DNA of 64,000 bases, taken from the NCBI GenBank assembly GCA_016712285.1, contig JADJRK010000001.1, positions 4,030,001 to 4,094,000 of the forward strand, given 5' to 3'. The position numbers were made by a program, and so were the translations under genes. The notes beneath the pieces were generated by a model. That model was not told the DNA's origin and ran no database searches. It saw only the letters and a list, made by a program, of their open reading frames with translations. Of the stretch, positions 9,475 to 17,677 are shown in pieces. Source of the stretch: Planctomycetota bacterium (GTDB taxonomy: Bacteria > Planctomycetota > UBA8742 > UBA2392). How positions within the stretch are numbered: the stretch's first letter is position 1; every line of letters starts with the position of its first letter.

Positions 9475-9654
9475 CTAAGGCTTGCGGTAGACGTTCAAGC
9501 CGATCTTGTAGCCGTCTTTGTAGTCGATCGTCTGGTTGCCCTCGCTGCTGGCAATGATGATCGTCTTGCCGCTTGAGGATGGCCCGAACTCTTTGGTCAG
9601 GTCCACCGTGATCGTCAGCTTGTCGCCTTCCACCTTCATCTCAACGTTTTTCAT
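9475..9654 (-). CDS. Small conserved hypothetical protein (59 aa)
   Basis: The product starts MKNVEMKVEGDKLTITVDL and continues KEFGPSSSGKTIIIASSEGN. I take the internal ATG, which has AAGGA about seven bases upstream, rather than the longer frame. It is a compact beta-strand-rich cytosolic protein of a type that recurs in planctomycete and related genomes with no assigned function. No signal peptide is visible. The repeat-bearing stretch at 9704-9768 separates it from the acyl-CoA synthetase upstream. Confidence 0.65.
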   Translation of the reverse strand: MKNVEMKVEGDKLTITVDLTKEFGPSSSGKTIIIASSEGNQTIDYKDGYKIGLNVYRKP

Positions 9655-9703
9655 AGAGCGTCCTTGTTCTTCCTGTAGGCAAGCGGCTGGTACATCGCGC
9701 GTC

Positions 9704-9768
9704 AACCCGTCGCTGGCGCTCTCGCCTTTGCCAAGGCTTCGGCGCGCAAGCCGGGCTCTTGCTCTCGC
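9704..9768. repeat. Dispersed intergenic repeat, copy A
   Basis: It contains ACCCGTCGCTGGCGCT and, after an insert of about 30 bases, CCGGGCTCTTG. The same two blocks occur fused, without the insert, at 58485-58516. This kind of CCCGTCGCTGGCGCTCCGGGC element is familiar from planctomycete intergenic regions. Confidence 0.55.
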
Positions 9769-11772
9769 TTACGTTGCCTTGGAGATGGCTTCCAGCGCTT
9801 CCGGGTTGGCTACACTGCTCAGGTCACCCATGTTGGTTTGCCCTAGATACTTCTTCTGGATCAGGCGACGCAGGATCTTGGCGCTTCTAGTCTTTGGCAA
9901 GTCGTCTACGAACAGTACTGCCTTGGGGCGGTCTACCTTTCCCAGCGCGTTGACCACTGACTGCACCAGTTCATTCCTCAATTCTTCACTTGGCTTGAAC
10001 TGCTTGTGCAGCACCACGAAGCAGACCACTTCGGTTCCCTTCAACTCGTCGGGCACGCCGATGGCCGCAGCTTCGCTTACTGCGTCGTGGTCGATCAGCG
10101 CGGCTTCGATTTCGCCGGGGCCCACCCTGCGGCCTGCGATTTTCATGGTGTCGTCGGCGCGCCCGAATAGAAACCAGTCGCCGTCTTTGTCCACTTTCGC
10201 CCAGTCGCCGTGGTTCCAGGTCTCGGGGAACTTGCTCCAGTAGGTCTCGAGGTACTTCTCTTCGTTCTTCCATAAGCCGCGCGTCATGCTGGGCGCGGGC
10301 TTTCTGCACACCAGGTAGCCGACCTCGTCAATCACCGACTTGCCGTCCTCGTTGAACACGTCGATGTCCATGCCCAGGCCCGGGCTTTGCAGTGTGCAGG
10401 CCTTCAGCGGCATGATCGGCAGCGGCGCCATGAAACAGCCGACGATGTCGGTCCCGCCGCTTATGTTGATGATCGGCAGGCGGCCTTTGCCCACCTTGTT
10501 GAAGAACCACATGTAGGATTCGGGGTCCCAGGGCTCGCCCGTGCTGCCCAGCACACGCAGGCTGGTCATCGCGTGCTTGTCCACCCATTCGTCGCCGGCG
10601 CGCATCAGCATGCGAATCGCGGTGGGGGAGATGCCAAGGTGCGTGGCCTGGTGCTTCTCGACGCTGGCCCACAGCCGGTCAGGCTCGGGATAGTTCGGCG
10701 CGCCCTCGAAAATCACCAGCGTCACGCCGTGCATGAAGCAGCCGATGATCTCCCACGGGCCCATCATCCAGCCGATGTCGCTGAACCACCAGAAACGGTC
10801 ACCGTCTTTCACGTCAAAGTTGTAAAGCAACTCTTTGCCCATTTGCACCATGCAGCCGGCGTGGGTGTGCACCGTGCCCTTGGGTTTGCCGGTGGTGCCG
10901 CTGGTGTACAGCATCAGCGCGGGTGTCAGGCTTGGTAGTGGCAGGGTTTCGCAGTCTGGGCTCTGGGTGCAAACAGCTTCGCGCCAGAACAGGTCACGCC
11001 CCGGCGTCATCGGGCAGGGGAACTCGTGGGCGTTGTCCGGCGGGCCCACGTCGCCGCCAAGGCGCCGCAGCACAATCACGTGCTTGACGCAGTCCAAGCC
11101 CGCGACGGCTTTGTCCGCCTGTTCCTTGATGCTGAACGGCTGGCCGCGGCGCAATGAGCCATCGGCTGTGAAAAGCACTTTGACCTCGGCGTCTTCCAGC
11201 CTTTCCCGCAGCGCCGGTGGCGCGTAGCCACTGAACACGGGTATGAAGATCGCGCCGATCTTCTGGGTGGCCAGCATCGCGAATACAACTTCGGCCACCA
11301 TCGGCATGTAGCAGGCCACGGTGTCGCCTTTGCCGACGCCGCAGGCTTTCAGCGCGTTCGCGACCTTGCCGACCTCGGTTGCCAGCTCGGCGAACGTGTA
11401 TTGCCCGACCAGGCCGTCTTCCGTTTCAGCGATCAGTGCCGGCTTTGCTGCCCGGGGGCCCTTGGCGTGGCGATCTACGCAGTTGAGCGCGATGTTCGTT
11501 TCGCCGCCGATGAACCAGTCAGCCCAGGCGTTGCCCCTGGAGGTGTCCAGCGTGCGCTCGTAGGGCTTGAACCAGGCCATGTCCATGTCGCGCAAAGCCG
11601 CGTCCCAGAAGCCGGCGGGCGCGTCCTGCGTGCGCCTGACGAAATCCCGGGCGTGGCGGGCGACCTGGTCGGGATGGCGCGGGTCAACTTCAACGCCAAG
11701 ACGCCGCATCAGTCGCGTGATGTTGGCGTTCTCGATGATCTCAGGCGACGGCGTCCAGACAAACTCGCTCAT
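9769..11772 (-). CDS. AMP-forming acyl-CoA synthetase (acetyl-CoA synthetase-like)
   Basis: 667 residues beginning MSEFVWTPSPE, with GGAG at good spacing; the longer frame adds non-homologous residues. It catalyses ATP-dependent activation of a carboxylic acid to acyl-AMP and then acyl-CoA. Seen: an N-terminal ACS-type cap (to about 110), the P-loop-like YTSGTTGKPKG at about 288-298, the DIGWMMG region, GSTGEPWDP, a GRADDTMKIAGRRVGPGEIE hinge, and the C-terminal catalytic Lys in RSAKILRR at about 630. Length and architecture fit the acetyl/propionyl-CoA synthetase branch, but the exact acyl substrate cannot be read. It stands alone, not in an evident operon. Confidence 0.85.
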   Translation of the reverse strand: MSEFVWTPSPEIIENANITRLMRRLGVEVDPRHPDQVARHARDFVRRTQDAPAGFWDAALRDMDMAWFKPYERTLDTSRGNAWADWFIGGETNIALNCVDRHAKGPRAAKPALIAETEDGLVGQYTFAELATEVGKVANALKACGVGKGDTVACYMPMVAEVVFAMLATQKIGAIFIPVFSGYAPPALRERLEDAEVKVLFTADGSLRRGQPFSIKEQADKAVAGLDCVKHVIVLRRLGGDVGPPDNAHEFPCPMTPGRDLFWREAVCTQSPDCETLPLPSLTPALMLYTSGTTGKPKGTVHTHAGCMVQMGKELLYNFDVKDGDRFWWFSDIGWMMGPWEIIGCFMHGVTLVIFEGAPNYPEPDRLWASVEKHQATHLGISPTAIRMLMRAGDEWVDKHAMTSLRVLGSTGEPWDPESYMWFFNKVGKGRLPIINISGGTDIVGCFMAPLPIMPLKACTLQSPGLGMDIDVFNEDGKSVIDEVGYLVCRKPAPSMTRGLWKNEEKYLETYWSKFPETWNHGDWAKVDKDGDWFLFGRADDTMKIAGRRVGPGEIEAALIDHDAVSEAAAIGVPDELKGTEVVCFVVLHKQFKPSEELRNELVQSVVNALGKVDRPKAVLFVDDLPKTRSAKILRRLIQKKYLGQTNMGDLSSVANPEALEAISKAT

Positions 11773-11886
11773 GGCAATCTCCGTCCGCATTGTGCCAACG
11801 CCACCGTCGGATGGAACCGGCGCAGAAAGGCAATTCCAATGCTGTTTCGCCGTTTCTAGACTGCTACGGTTCCCGCGAGCGAAACT

Positions 11887-12864
11887 ATGCAACCTCCGCA
11901 CCAGCCATACGGGCAGATGCAGCCAGCGCCCCGCGTGCCCAACTACGGGCCGCCATCCGAGTTCCGCGCCTTCGGCATCGCGTACATCGGCATTCGCGGT
12001 GTATTGCTGGGCCTTGTGATTGTCGTGCTGTTGATGGCGGCAAGTTCCGTGTCGGGGCCCTCCGCGCGCGATAGTGGGAACCCACTTGCTGCGGCTATGG
12101 GCGTGGTGATTCTGGTTTTCGCCATCTGGATGGCCTACGTCATTGGCGCTTCAGTGCTGGCGTTCAAGGGCTACATCGCCGGCCCGATCATGGGCGCGAT
12201 TGATGGCGGCGGCAGCCTGGTACTGGGTCTGGTCGGCTTGCTGATGAACATGGCACAGAACGCCAACGCTGCGATGCTCGGCGGCGGCGGCTGCGGAATC
12301 TTGATGAACGGCGCGATCCTGACGTTCGCGTGGAAGGCAATCAGGGCCCAGCAGGCGGATAGGCGCATGGGGGTTCCCGGCACGTACCAGCCCTACGGGC
12401 AACCAATTCACCCCGCTGGCGGGGCTCCGGGGCATGCTGCATACCCGGCACCCGTTGCTCGGCCGGCTCGGCGCCCTGTCCCAGGCCGGCCCGCGGGTCC
12501 AAACGCGGGACTGGGCAAGGTCTCCCGCCCACAGGCAGTGGCGCGTGTCATAGGCGCGGCGGTCAGTGCGGACGGCATGAGCAGTGATGCGCGCCTGAAA
12601 CGAGCACAGCAAGGTGCGCTGAAGCTGCTGGGCGAAAAGAACGCGGCGCTCGTGCAAGCCGAACTTGCAAAGCCCCCCGAGTTCGACGACCTTGACGCAT
12701 ACCTGATGCCGCTGGTGCAAGTGCTGCGGGCGGTGCCCGACGCCGCCCTGGCCAACAATCTGGTCAAGGTTGCGCGTTATGTCGTCGCTGAAAACGGCGT
12801 GGTCGACCCCATGGCCGAGGAGTTCCTGAATACACTGCGCACCGCGCTGGGCGCTGCGGGCTAA
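11887..12864 (+). CDS. Membrane protein with C-terminal helical (TerB-like) region
   Basis: 325 residues. A Pro/Gln-rich N-terminus is followed by four hydrophobic segments between about 30 and 155, including one Gly-rich pair (GGGSLVLGLVGLL, AAMLGGGGCGI). A Pro/Ala/Gly-rich linker (165-215) leads to a soluble helical domain of about 110 residues (AVSADGMSSDARLKRAQQGALKLLG...). The A-V-S-A-D-G-x-x-S motif resembles the metal-binding start of TerB-type domains, but I cannot confirm the family. Its end overlaps the convergent methyltransferase by four bases. Confidence 0.6.
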   Translation: MQPPHQPYGQMQPAPRVPNYGPPSEFRAFGIAYIGIRGVLLGLVIVVLLMAASSVSGPSARDSGNPLAAAMGVVILVFAIWMAYVIGASVLAFKGYIAGPIMGAIDGGGSLVLGLVGLLMNMAQNANAAMLGGGGCGILMNGAILTFAWKAIRAQQADRRMGVPGTYQPYGQPIHPAGGAPGHAAYPAPVARPARRPVPGRPAGPNAGLGKVSRPQAVARVIGAAVSADGMSSDARLKRAQQGALKLLGEKNAALVQAELAKPPEFDDLDAYLMPLVQVLRAVPDAALANNLVKVARYVVAENGVVDPMAEEFLNTLRTALGAAG

Positions 12865-13622
12865 ATCCGGCCCCACATCAGTGTGCGCGCCATGGGAAAG
12901 AACAGCGGCTTCGGCTCGCCCAGGTGCTTTGCCAACTCGTCCCGGTAGTCTTGCAGGAACTCGCCAAATCGTTCGTCGCCCAGTGCTGCCTTGTACGGAT
13001 TGAGCAGCGTACTGGAAAAGAAAGTCACGAGCGCGTCCAGGTCCGGCAGCACGTGGCCATACACGCGCGTGAACACTTGCTGCTCCTTGAATCCAAGCTT
13101 GAACAACAGTGCAGCGTATGCCGCAGGTGTCAGGACCCGGCGGGCGCCGTGATACAGGCTGCCTGTGCCATAGCGCTCCGCGAGTTCGAATACGACAGTG
13201 TGCGTCGGGTGGTCATCGGCACAGGGCACCTGGATGGCGACCTGGCCACCGGGTGACAGCCACCGCCGAACGCGGGCAAGCTGCGCCGGGTGATCCTCGA
13301 CCCATTGCAGTGCCGCGTTTGAGTACACCAGGTCGATGCCCGCCTCAGGCGCGAACCCGGCAATATCGGTTTCGGCAAACGTCAGCCCCGGCGCTTCTCG
13401 GGGGCGGGCCTGCGCCAGCATTGCCGTTGACCGGTCAATACCCACGGTGCTTGCGGCGCCCAGGTGCGCGTGCAGTTCAGCCGTGATCTCGCCGGTACCG
13501 CAACCAAGGTCAACCACGTGCATACCCGGTCGCGGCTGTACCAGCGCGATCAGGTCGCGCGCCGGCTGTGCACGTTCGTGCTTGAAGCGTTCATAGAGTG
13601 CGGGGTTCCAGGCGTCGGTCAT
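12861..13622 (-). CDS. SAM-dependent methyltransferase, trans-aconitate methyltransferase-like
   Basis: 253 residues. Motif I VDLGCGTGEI (about 37-46), the acidic strand end VGIDRS, and the post-I D-I-A-G-F segment define a class I Rossmann methyltransferase. The opening WNPALYERF and the segment VYSNAALQWVEDHPA are typical of the Tam group, which methyl-esterifies trans-aconitate; related small-molecule targets are possible. Its ATG overlaps the stop of the upstream beta-helix exoprotein gene by four bases (ATGA), so translation is probably coupled, although the two products have no obvious shared role. Confidence 0.7.
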   Translation of the reverse strand: MTDAWNPALYERFKHERAQPARDLIALVQPRPGMHVVDLGCGTGEITAELHAHLGAASTVGIDRSTAMLAQARPREAPGLTFAETDIAGFAPEAGIDLVYSNAALQWVEDHPAQLARVRRWLSPGGQVAIQVPCADDHPTHTVVFELAERYGTGSLYHGARRVLTPAAYAALLFKLGFKEQQVFTRVYGHVLPDLDALVTFFSSTLLNPYKAALGDERFGEFLQDYRDELAKHLGEPKPLFFPMARTLMWGRI

Positions 13623-15292
13623 GCCCCGGTTTTATCACGGCACCCCCGTGGCGGGAATTTGCGGCTTGCGATGATCGTTGCCACCATCAGGCCGAGAAGT
13701 GTCAGCGGGCTTGACCCTGCGGGAAGGCTGCAGCCGCCCCCGCCGCCAGAGCTGCCGCCCTGGCCGCCCGACCCGCCCGTTGGCGGTGCCGTGGCGGCTG
13801 TCGCCGAAGCGATGTTGCTGGCGGCACTGTCGCCGACAGCGTTGTAGGCAACGACGCGATAGCGGTACTCCTGGCCATGGGTAAGGCCCGTGTCGGTGTG
13901 TGTAGTGGTGCCCGCGCCGACGGTGGTCAGGGTCGAGAATGCGCCCTGCCCCAGCGCGCGCTCAACACGAAAGCCGTCTTCGTTGGTGCTGGCGTCAGCC
14001 CAGCTGACGCGAATTTCGAGGTTGCCGAGCGATGTGGCATTGCAGCCGGTAGGCGCGTTGGGCGCCGTGGGTTGCGGCGGTTGCCCGTTGTACTCGTGGG
14101 CGCCGATGTCGGGCGCACTGCCGCGAGCGTTGCCGTCGTAGTCGTCGCTTATGTCGGCGTGGGTTGCGGCTGCGTCGATCACACTGGCGGGCGCACTGCT
14201 GGTCAGGCGCAGGTTGCCCTGGGAGGGGTTGACGAACCACGCAGCTTGCGCGTTGGTGATGTTGCCGGCGATTGTGTTGCCGCTGGTGCCGCTACCGCGG
14301 TCTAGGATGCTGCAGTCGAGCAGGTTATGGCGAATCTCGGCGCCGGTGGTGTGAAACCGGTACTCGATGCCGCTGGAGAAGCTGCCGTTCTGGATGATCG
14401 TGTTGCTGAGCACCTTGGTGTTCGGCGAGTCCCACACAAGGATGCTGCAATCCGGGGAATCCACGCCGGCGGGTGTGCCGGATGCGCGCCAGATGAAGTT
14501 GTTACGGATGATGCCGCCGCTGTGGTCGTACTGTGGCGCGCTGCGGTCGACCAGGCCGTACGCGATGGCGCATTCGCAATTGATGAAGGTGCAACCTTCG
14601 CAAAGCGTGTTCGTGCTGCCGTTCCACATCAGCACGGCGGGGCCGATTCCGCCCGGGATAAGGTTTACGCGCTCGAAGCGGCAATGGCGGATGATCCAGT
14701 TGTCGCCGCCATGCACGTCCACGCCGTTGGTGTAGGTCGTGCCCTGGGTCGTGTAGCTGAGGTGGCAAAACTCGACGATGCCGTTGTTGCAGCCGGTGCC
14801 CCAGCTTCCGCCGCTGCTGCCCTTGATCAACTGTTCACCCGAGTCGCGCAGGCGGCAGTTGTAGAAATGCGGCGCGTTGCAATCGACGGTGACCTGCACC
14901 GGGTGGTTGGCGACGTTCTGGATGGTCAGATCGGCGATCAATATGCCGTTCACGTCGCCGACCCAGATGCCGTGGGGGATGTTGCCCGTCATGCCGTTGC
15001 CCTGGACGGTCACGTCAGACGGATTGCCGGTGGCGCCGCGAATGCCGATGTTGCTCAGCGCGGCGCTGCCCCCAAGCCACAGCGTGCTGGTGAGAGTGTA
15101 GGTGCCCGCCGCCAGCACGATCAACTGGTTGCTTTGGATGTTGCTGATGGCTGTCTGCAATTGCGAGTTGTTGCTGACATTGACGCGAGTGGTGCCGGAG
15201 GGGTCGGCCAAGGCCGGCGCGGGCGTCCAGTCCTTGGCGAACAGCGCGGGGCAAACCCCGAGCAGCAACAGCAAAGCTGTCGTTCTGAGCAT
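13619..15292 (-). CDS. Exported beta-helix protein with fibronectin type III domain and sorting tail
   Basis: 557 residues from the ATG preceded by GCAGGAGA. The signal peptide ends ALFA/KD. Residues about 30-400 form right-handed parallel beta-helix repeats (IADLTIQNV, IRHCRFERVNL, IIRNNFIWR, VLSNTIIQNG), the fold of pectate lyases and polysaccharide-binding proteins. The catalytic residues of a known lyase are not identifiable. A fibronectin III module (about 410-505) precedes a Gly/Ser linker and the tail GGCSLPAGSSP-hydrophobic-RKFPPR. The tail resembles those of the other large exoproteins in this window. Confidence 0.8.
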   Translation of the reverse strand: MLRTTALLLLLGVCPALFAKDWTPAPALADPSGTTRVNVSNNSQLQTAISNIQSNQLIVLAAGTYTLTSTLWLGGSAALSNIGIRGATGNPSDVTVQGNGMTGNIPHGIWVGDVNGILIADLTIQNVANHPVQVTVDCNAPHFYNCRLRDSGEQLIKGSSGGSWGTGCNNGIVEFCHLSYTTQGTTYTNGVDVHGGDNWIIRHCRFERVNLIPGGIGPAVLMWNGSTNTLCEGCTFINCECAIAYGLVDRSAPQYDHSGGIIRNNFIWRASGTPAGVDSPDCSILVWDSPNTKVLSNTIIQNGSFSSGIEYRFHTTGAEIRHNLLDCSILDRGSGTSGNTIAGNITNAQAAWFVNPSQGNLRLTSSAPASVIDAAATHADISDDYDGNARGSAPDIGAHEYNGQPPQPTAPNAPTGCNATSLGNLEIRVSWADASTNEDGFRVERALGQGAFSTLTTVGAGTTTHTDTGLTHGQEYRYRVVAYNAVGDSAASNIASATAATAPPTGGSGGQGGSSGGGGGCSLPAGSSPLTLLGLMVATIIASRKFPPRGCRDKTGA

Positions 15293-15343
15293 GACGAGTC
15301 TCCTGCAAAAAGCCCTCAGCACCGGCGCTCGTGCCGGCGGCTG

Positions 15344-17056
15344 CTAGTCCTCGTATCTTGGTGCGCGCACGAACTCGACCCAGTCCACCTCAAGCTCTGT
15401 CTCGGTGCCGGTCGTGTGAAACCCGAAGCTGGTGTAGCGGGCGCCGGCGCTGGCACCAACTTTCATCGTCTCGCGGTCGCGCAGGTCTGACATGCGAATC
15501 TCCAGCACGTGCCACTCGCCGGCTTTGCCGGGCGTCAGGTCGATGCCGAAGTTGTCTTTGGCGTCCGGGTTCCAGCATTGCACGATCAGCTTGTTAGCAC
15601 CCCGGGCGCGATAGCGGACACGTATGACTTCGCCCGAAAGCTGGGTGTGCAACCCGTCAAACTGGAAGCTCACGCCGGCATCGAGGCCGTTACCGGCAGC
15701 GACGAACCCATCGCGATCGGCGCCCAGTGTCGCTGCGTCGCGGGCCTCGCGAGTGCCGGTGATCATTTTTCCGGCTGGCTCAGTTTCAAAGCCTTCACCG
15801 TGCAGCAGGCGTGACGGCAGGGTTCGCAGCAGCGTGTCAGACCAGTCGCGCTTTGTGGCGTCGCGGCGTCGGGATAGCCCGCGGTCGCTCAGCGTCGCGC
15901 ACTGGCCTGCCGTCAGGGTGTCTGCGCCGACTTTGAACTCGCCGTCGGTGCAGAAGAGTTCAAGCTTGTCTCGGCCCGCCTCAAGGATTCCGGCACCCGT
16001 GACCTCAACCAGCAACCCGCTTCGTGAAACATGGACAGCCGTCAGCAGGCCCAGACAATCCACGTAAATGCGGTCGTTGTACAGTTCGATGGTGATGGCT
16101 TCAGCCGCGCCCTTGATGGCGAATTCTCCTTCAGCGTGCAGCAATGCGTCGTTGGCAAGAGTCAGGGGCGCGCCGGTGACCTTCAGCTCGGTGCCCTCCA
16201 GTACTTCGAAGTACGCCCCGTCTTCAGTCTTGCGCACTCCCCACGCGCCGCTGAGCCCATGGACTTCGCGCCACTTCTCGTCGGCGTTTCGGCGGGTGAA
16301 GTAGTCGTAACGCTTTTGACCGACAGGCGGAGCCTCGAATGTCGCCACCACGGCGCGTGTGTCGGGCTTGGCCTCGGTGCCCGGCTCATCGGCGTCGGGC
16401 TTCTCGACGGATTCGCGCTTCGGCTCTGGCTCAGGTGCTGGCTCGGGTTTCGACTCGGGTTCTGGCGGCGTGTCTACCGGTTCCTTCTTCGGTGGCGTTT
16501 CAGGCGTTTCTATCGCTGGCTGAGATTCGGGCTTGCCTTCGGGCAGCCGTGATTCGGGCTGCGGGTCAGGAGCTTTCTCTTCTTTCGGTTCAGGCGGTTC
16601 AGGTACAGGCTTTGTGCCCGTCGGATCGACAGGCGCCTGGCCATCGCGAGCGTCGTTGCGCCGCCCCGGCTCGTGGATTGGGTGCTCTGGGTTTTCCGAT
16701 GCGCTCGGCCCCGCGTCGGGAATCTGCACATCGGCGGGGTCGCCCGAGTACACGACGAACAATGTCAACGCGACGGCAAACACGGCGCAGAACCCTGCCA
16801 CCACCGCAGCGCCGGCCCAGTTGCGCTGCGGCTTGTATACCGGCCGCGACGGGCGAGGCTTTGGCTCGTTGATGGGCCGTGTGACGGCGCTGGTGGCGCG
16901 CCGCATGCGGGCAGACGGTGTTCCCTGCGGCGGAGTCGGTGCGTCGGCGAGGCTGCCCTGCGCCGCGCCGAGAATGCGCGACCGCAAGTCCGGCGGCGCG
17001 TTGCGCCCCAGGGCCTCTTCGATCAATTGATCTTCCAGTCGCTCTTTGTCCGGCAT
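15344..17056 (-). CDS. FecR-like transmembrane anti-sigma factor with C-terminal lectin-like domain
   Basis: 570 residues. The cytosolic N-terminus (1-75) begins LEDQLIEEALGRNAPPDLRSRIL, one hydrophobic segment lies at about 80-105, and a Pro/Glu/Lys-rich spacer spans 110-230. A FecR-type beta domain follows at about 240-390 (LEGTELKVTGAPL..., FKVGADTLTAGQCATLSDRG). The last ~130 residues look like a galactose-binding/CBM-type beta sandwich (VSFQFDGLHTQL, HVLEIRMSDLRD, SFGFHTTGTETELEVDWVEFVR). The ECF sigma gene lies four bases upstream, so this is its likely membrane-bound regulator that senses an extracellular ligand. Confidence 0.75.
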   Translation of the reverse strand: MPDKERLEDQLIEEALGRNAPPDLRSRILGAAQGSLADAPTPPQGTPSARMRRATSAVTRPINEPKPRPSRPVYKPQRNWAGAAVVAGFCAVFAVALTLFVVYSGDPADVQIPDAGPSASENPEHPIHEPGRRNDARDGQAPVDPTGTKPVPEPPEPKEEKAPDPQPESRLPEGKPESQPAIETPETPPKKEPVDTPPEPESKPEPAPEPEPKRESVEKPDADEPGTEAKPDTRAVVATFEAPPVGQKRYDYFTRRNADEKWREVHGLSGAWGVRKTEDGAYFEVLEGTELKVTGAPLTLANDALLHAEGEFAIKGAAEAITIELYNDRIYVDCLGLLTAVHVSRSGLLVEVTGAGILEAGRDKLELFCTDGEFKVGADTLTAGQCATLSDRGLSRRRDATKRDWSDTLLRTLPSRLLHGEGFETEPAGKMITGTREARDAATLGADRDGFVAAGNGLDAGVSFQFDGLHTQLSGEVIRVRYRARGANKLIVQCWNPDAKDNFGIDLTPGKAGEWHVLEIRMSDLRDRETMKVGASAGARYTSFGFHTTGTETELEVDWVEFVRAPRYED

Positions 17057-17060
17057 CGTT

Positions 17061-17588
17061 CTATTCCGGCTTGCGGCCGTGTTTCCTTTCCACGCACTCG
17101 CGCAACGCTTCTTTGGCCCGGCGCAGCAATGTCTTCACGCCCTCTTCGTCCATCTTCAGCAGGCGGGCTGTTTCGGCCCTCGAGTGGCCGTCACCGTAGA
17201 ACAGGTCCACCGCACTTCGCGCCCGGCCCTGAAGCTGCTGCATGCACTCGCGCAGCGCTTCTACATGCTCGTCGCCGCCGTCTTCACCCGCCTTTGCCGC
17301 GAAGACATTCTCGGCATCCTCGATGTTCTGCACCTCGGGCCGGCGTCGGCGGCTGCGCAACAGCATGAGAAACCGGTGTCGCGCCACCGTGCGCAGATAG
17401 GCCCCGGTTGCATGTTCGTCGCGTTGCTCGAATGGCTTCTGCCACACGGCCAGAAAAGTCTCCTGTGTCAGGTCGTCGGCTTCGACAGGGGAGGCGCCGA
17501 TGAAGCGAAGAAAGCGCCAAACGCCACGCTGGTGCGCAGCCACGAGCGTTTCCAGCTCATGCATCCGGTCAGAAGCCGTCATTGACAT
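17061..17588 (-). CDS. ECF RNA polymerase sigma factor
   Basis: 175 residues if started at MSMTASDRMHELE; an ATG two codons later is equally possible and neither has a strong ribosome-binding site. Region 2 contains DDLTQETFLAVW, and region 4 is a helix-turn-helix (SRAETARLLKMDEEGVKTLLRRAKEALRE). A Glu/Asp-rich linker joins them. It lacks sigma-70 regions 1 and 3, as expected for the extracytoplasmic function group. It directs transcription of a regulon when released by its anti-sigma partner encoded just downstream. Confidence 0.88.
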   Translation of the reverse strand: MSMTASDRMHELETLVAAHQRGVWRFLRFIGASPVEADDLTQETFLAVWQKPFEQRDEHATGAYLRTVARHRFLMLLRSRRRRPEVQNIEDAENVFAAKAGEDGGDEHVEALRECMQQLQGRARSAVDLFYGDGHSRAETARLLKMDEEGVKTLLRRAKEALRECVERKHGRKPE

Positions 17589-17619
17589 CAAGCTACCAGT
17601 GCCGCCGGGGTGCCAGAAG

Positions 17620-17656
17620 GGGTCAAAAAACTGCGCCCCCGTTTTCGGCGGGGGCG
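17620..17656 (-). terminator. Rho-independent terminator
   Basis: The stem is CGCCCCCG/CGGGGGCG (17634-17641 with 17649-17656) with a 7-nt loop. On the minus strand it is followed by CAGTTTTTTGACC. It terminates the exoprotein gene whose stop lies at 17678, separating it from the sigma factor gene. Confidence 0.85.
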
Positions 17657-17677
17657 TGTCGTGGCAACTGCGACTTG

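Noticed and set aside
14327..15490. Plus-strand open frame of 387 codons
   Set aside because: Antisense shadow of the beta-helix exoprotein and anti-sigma genes, which have clear domains and signal sequences.
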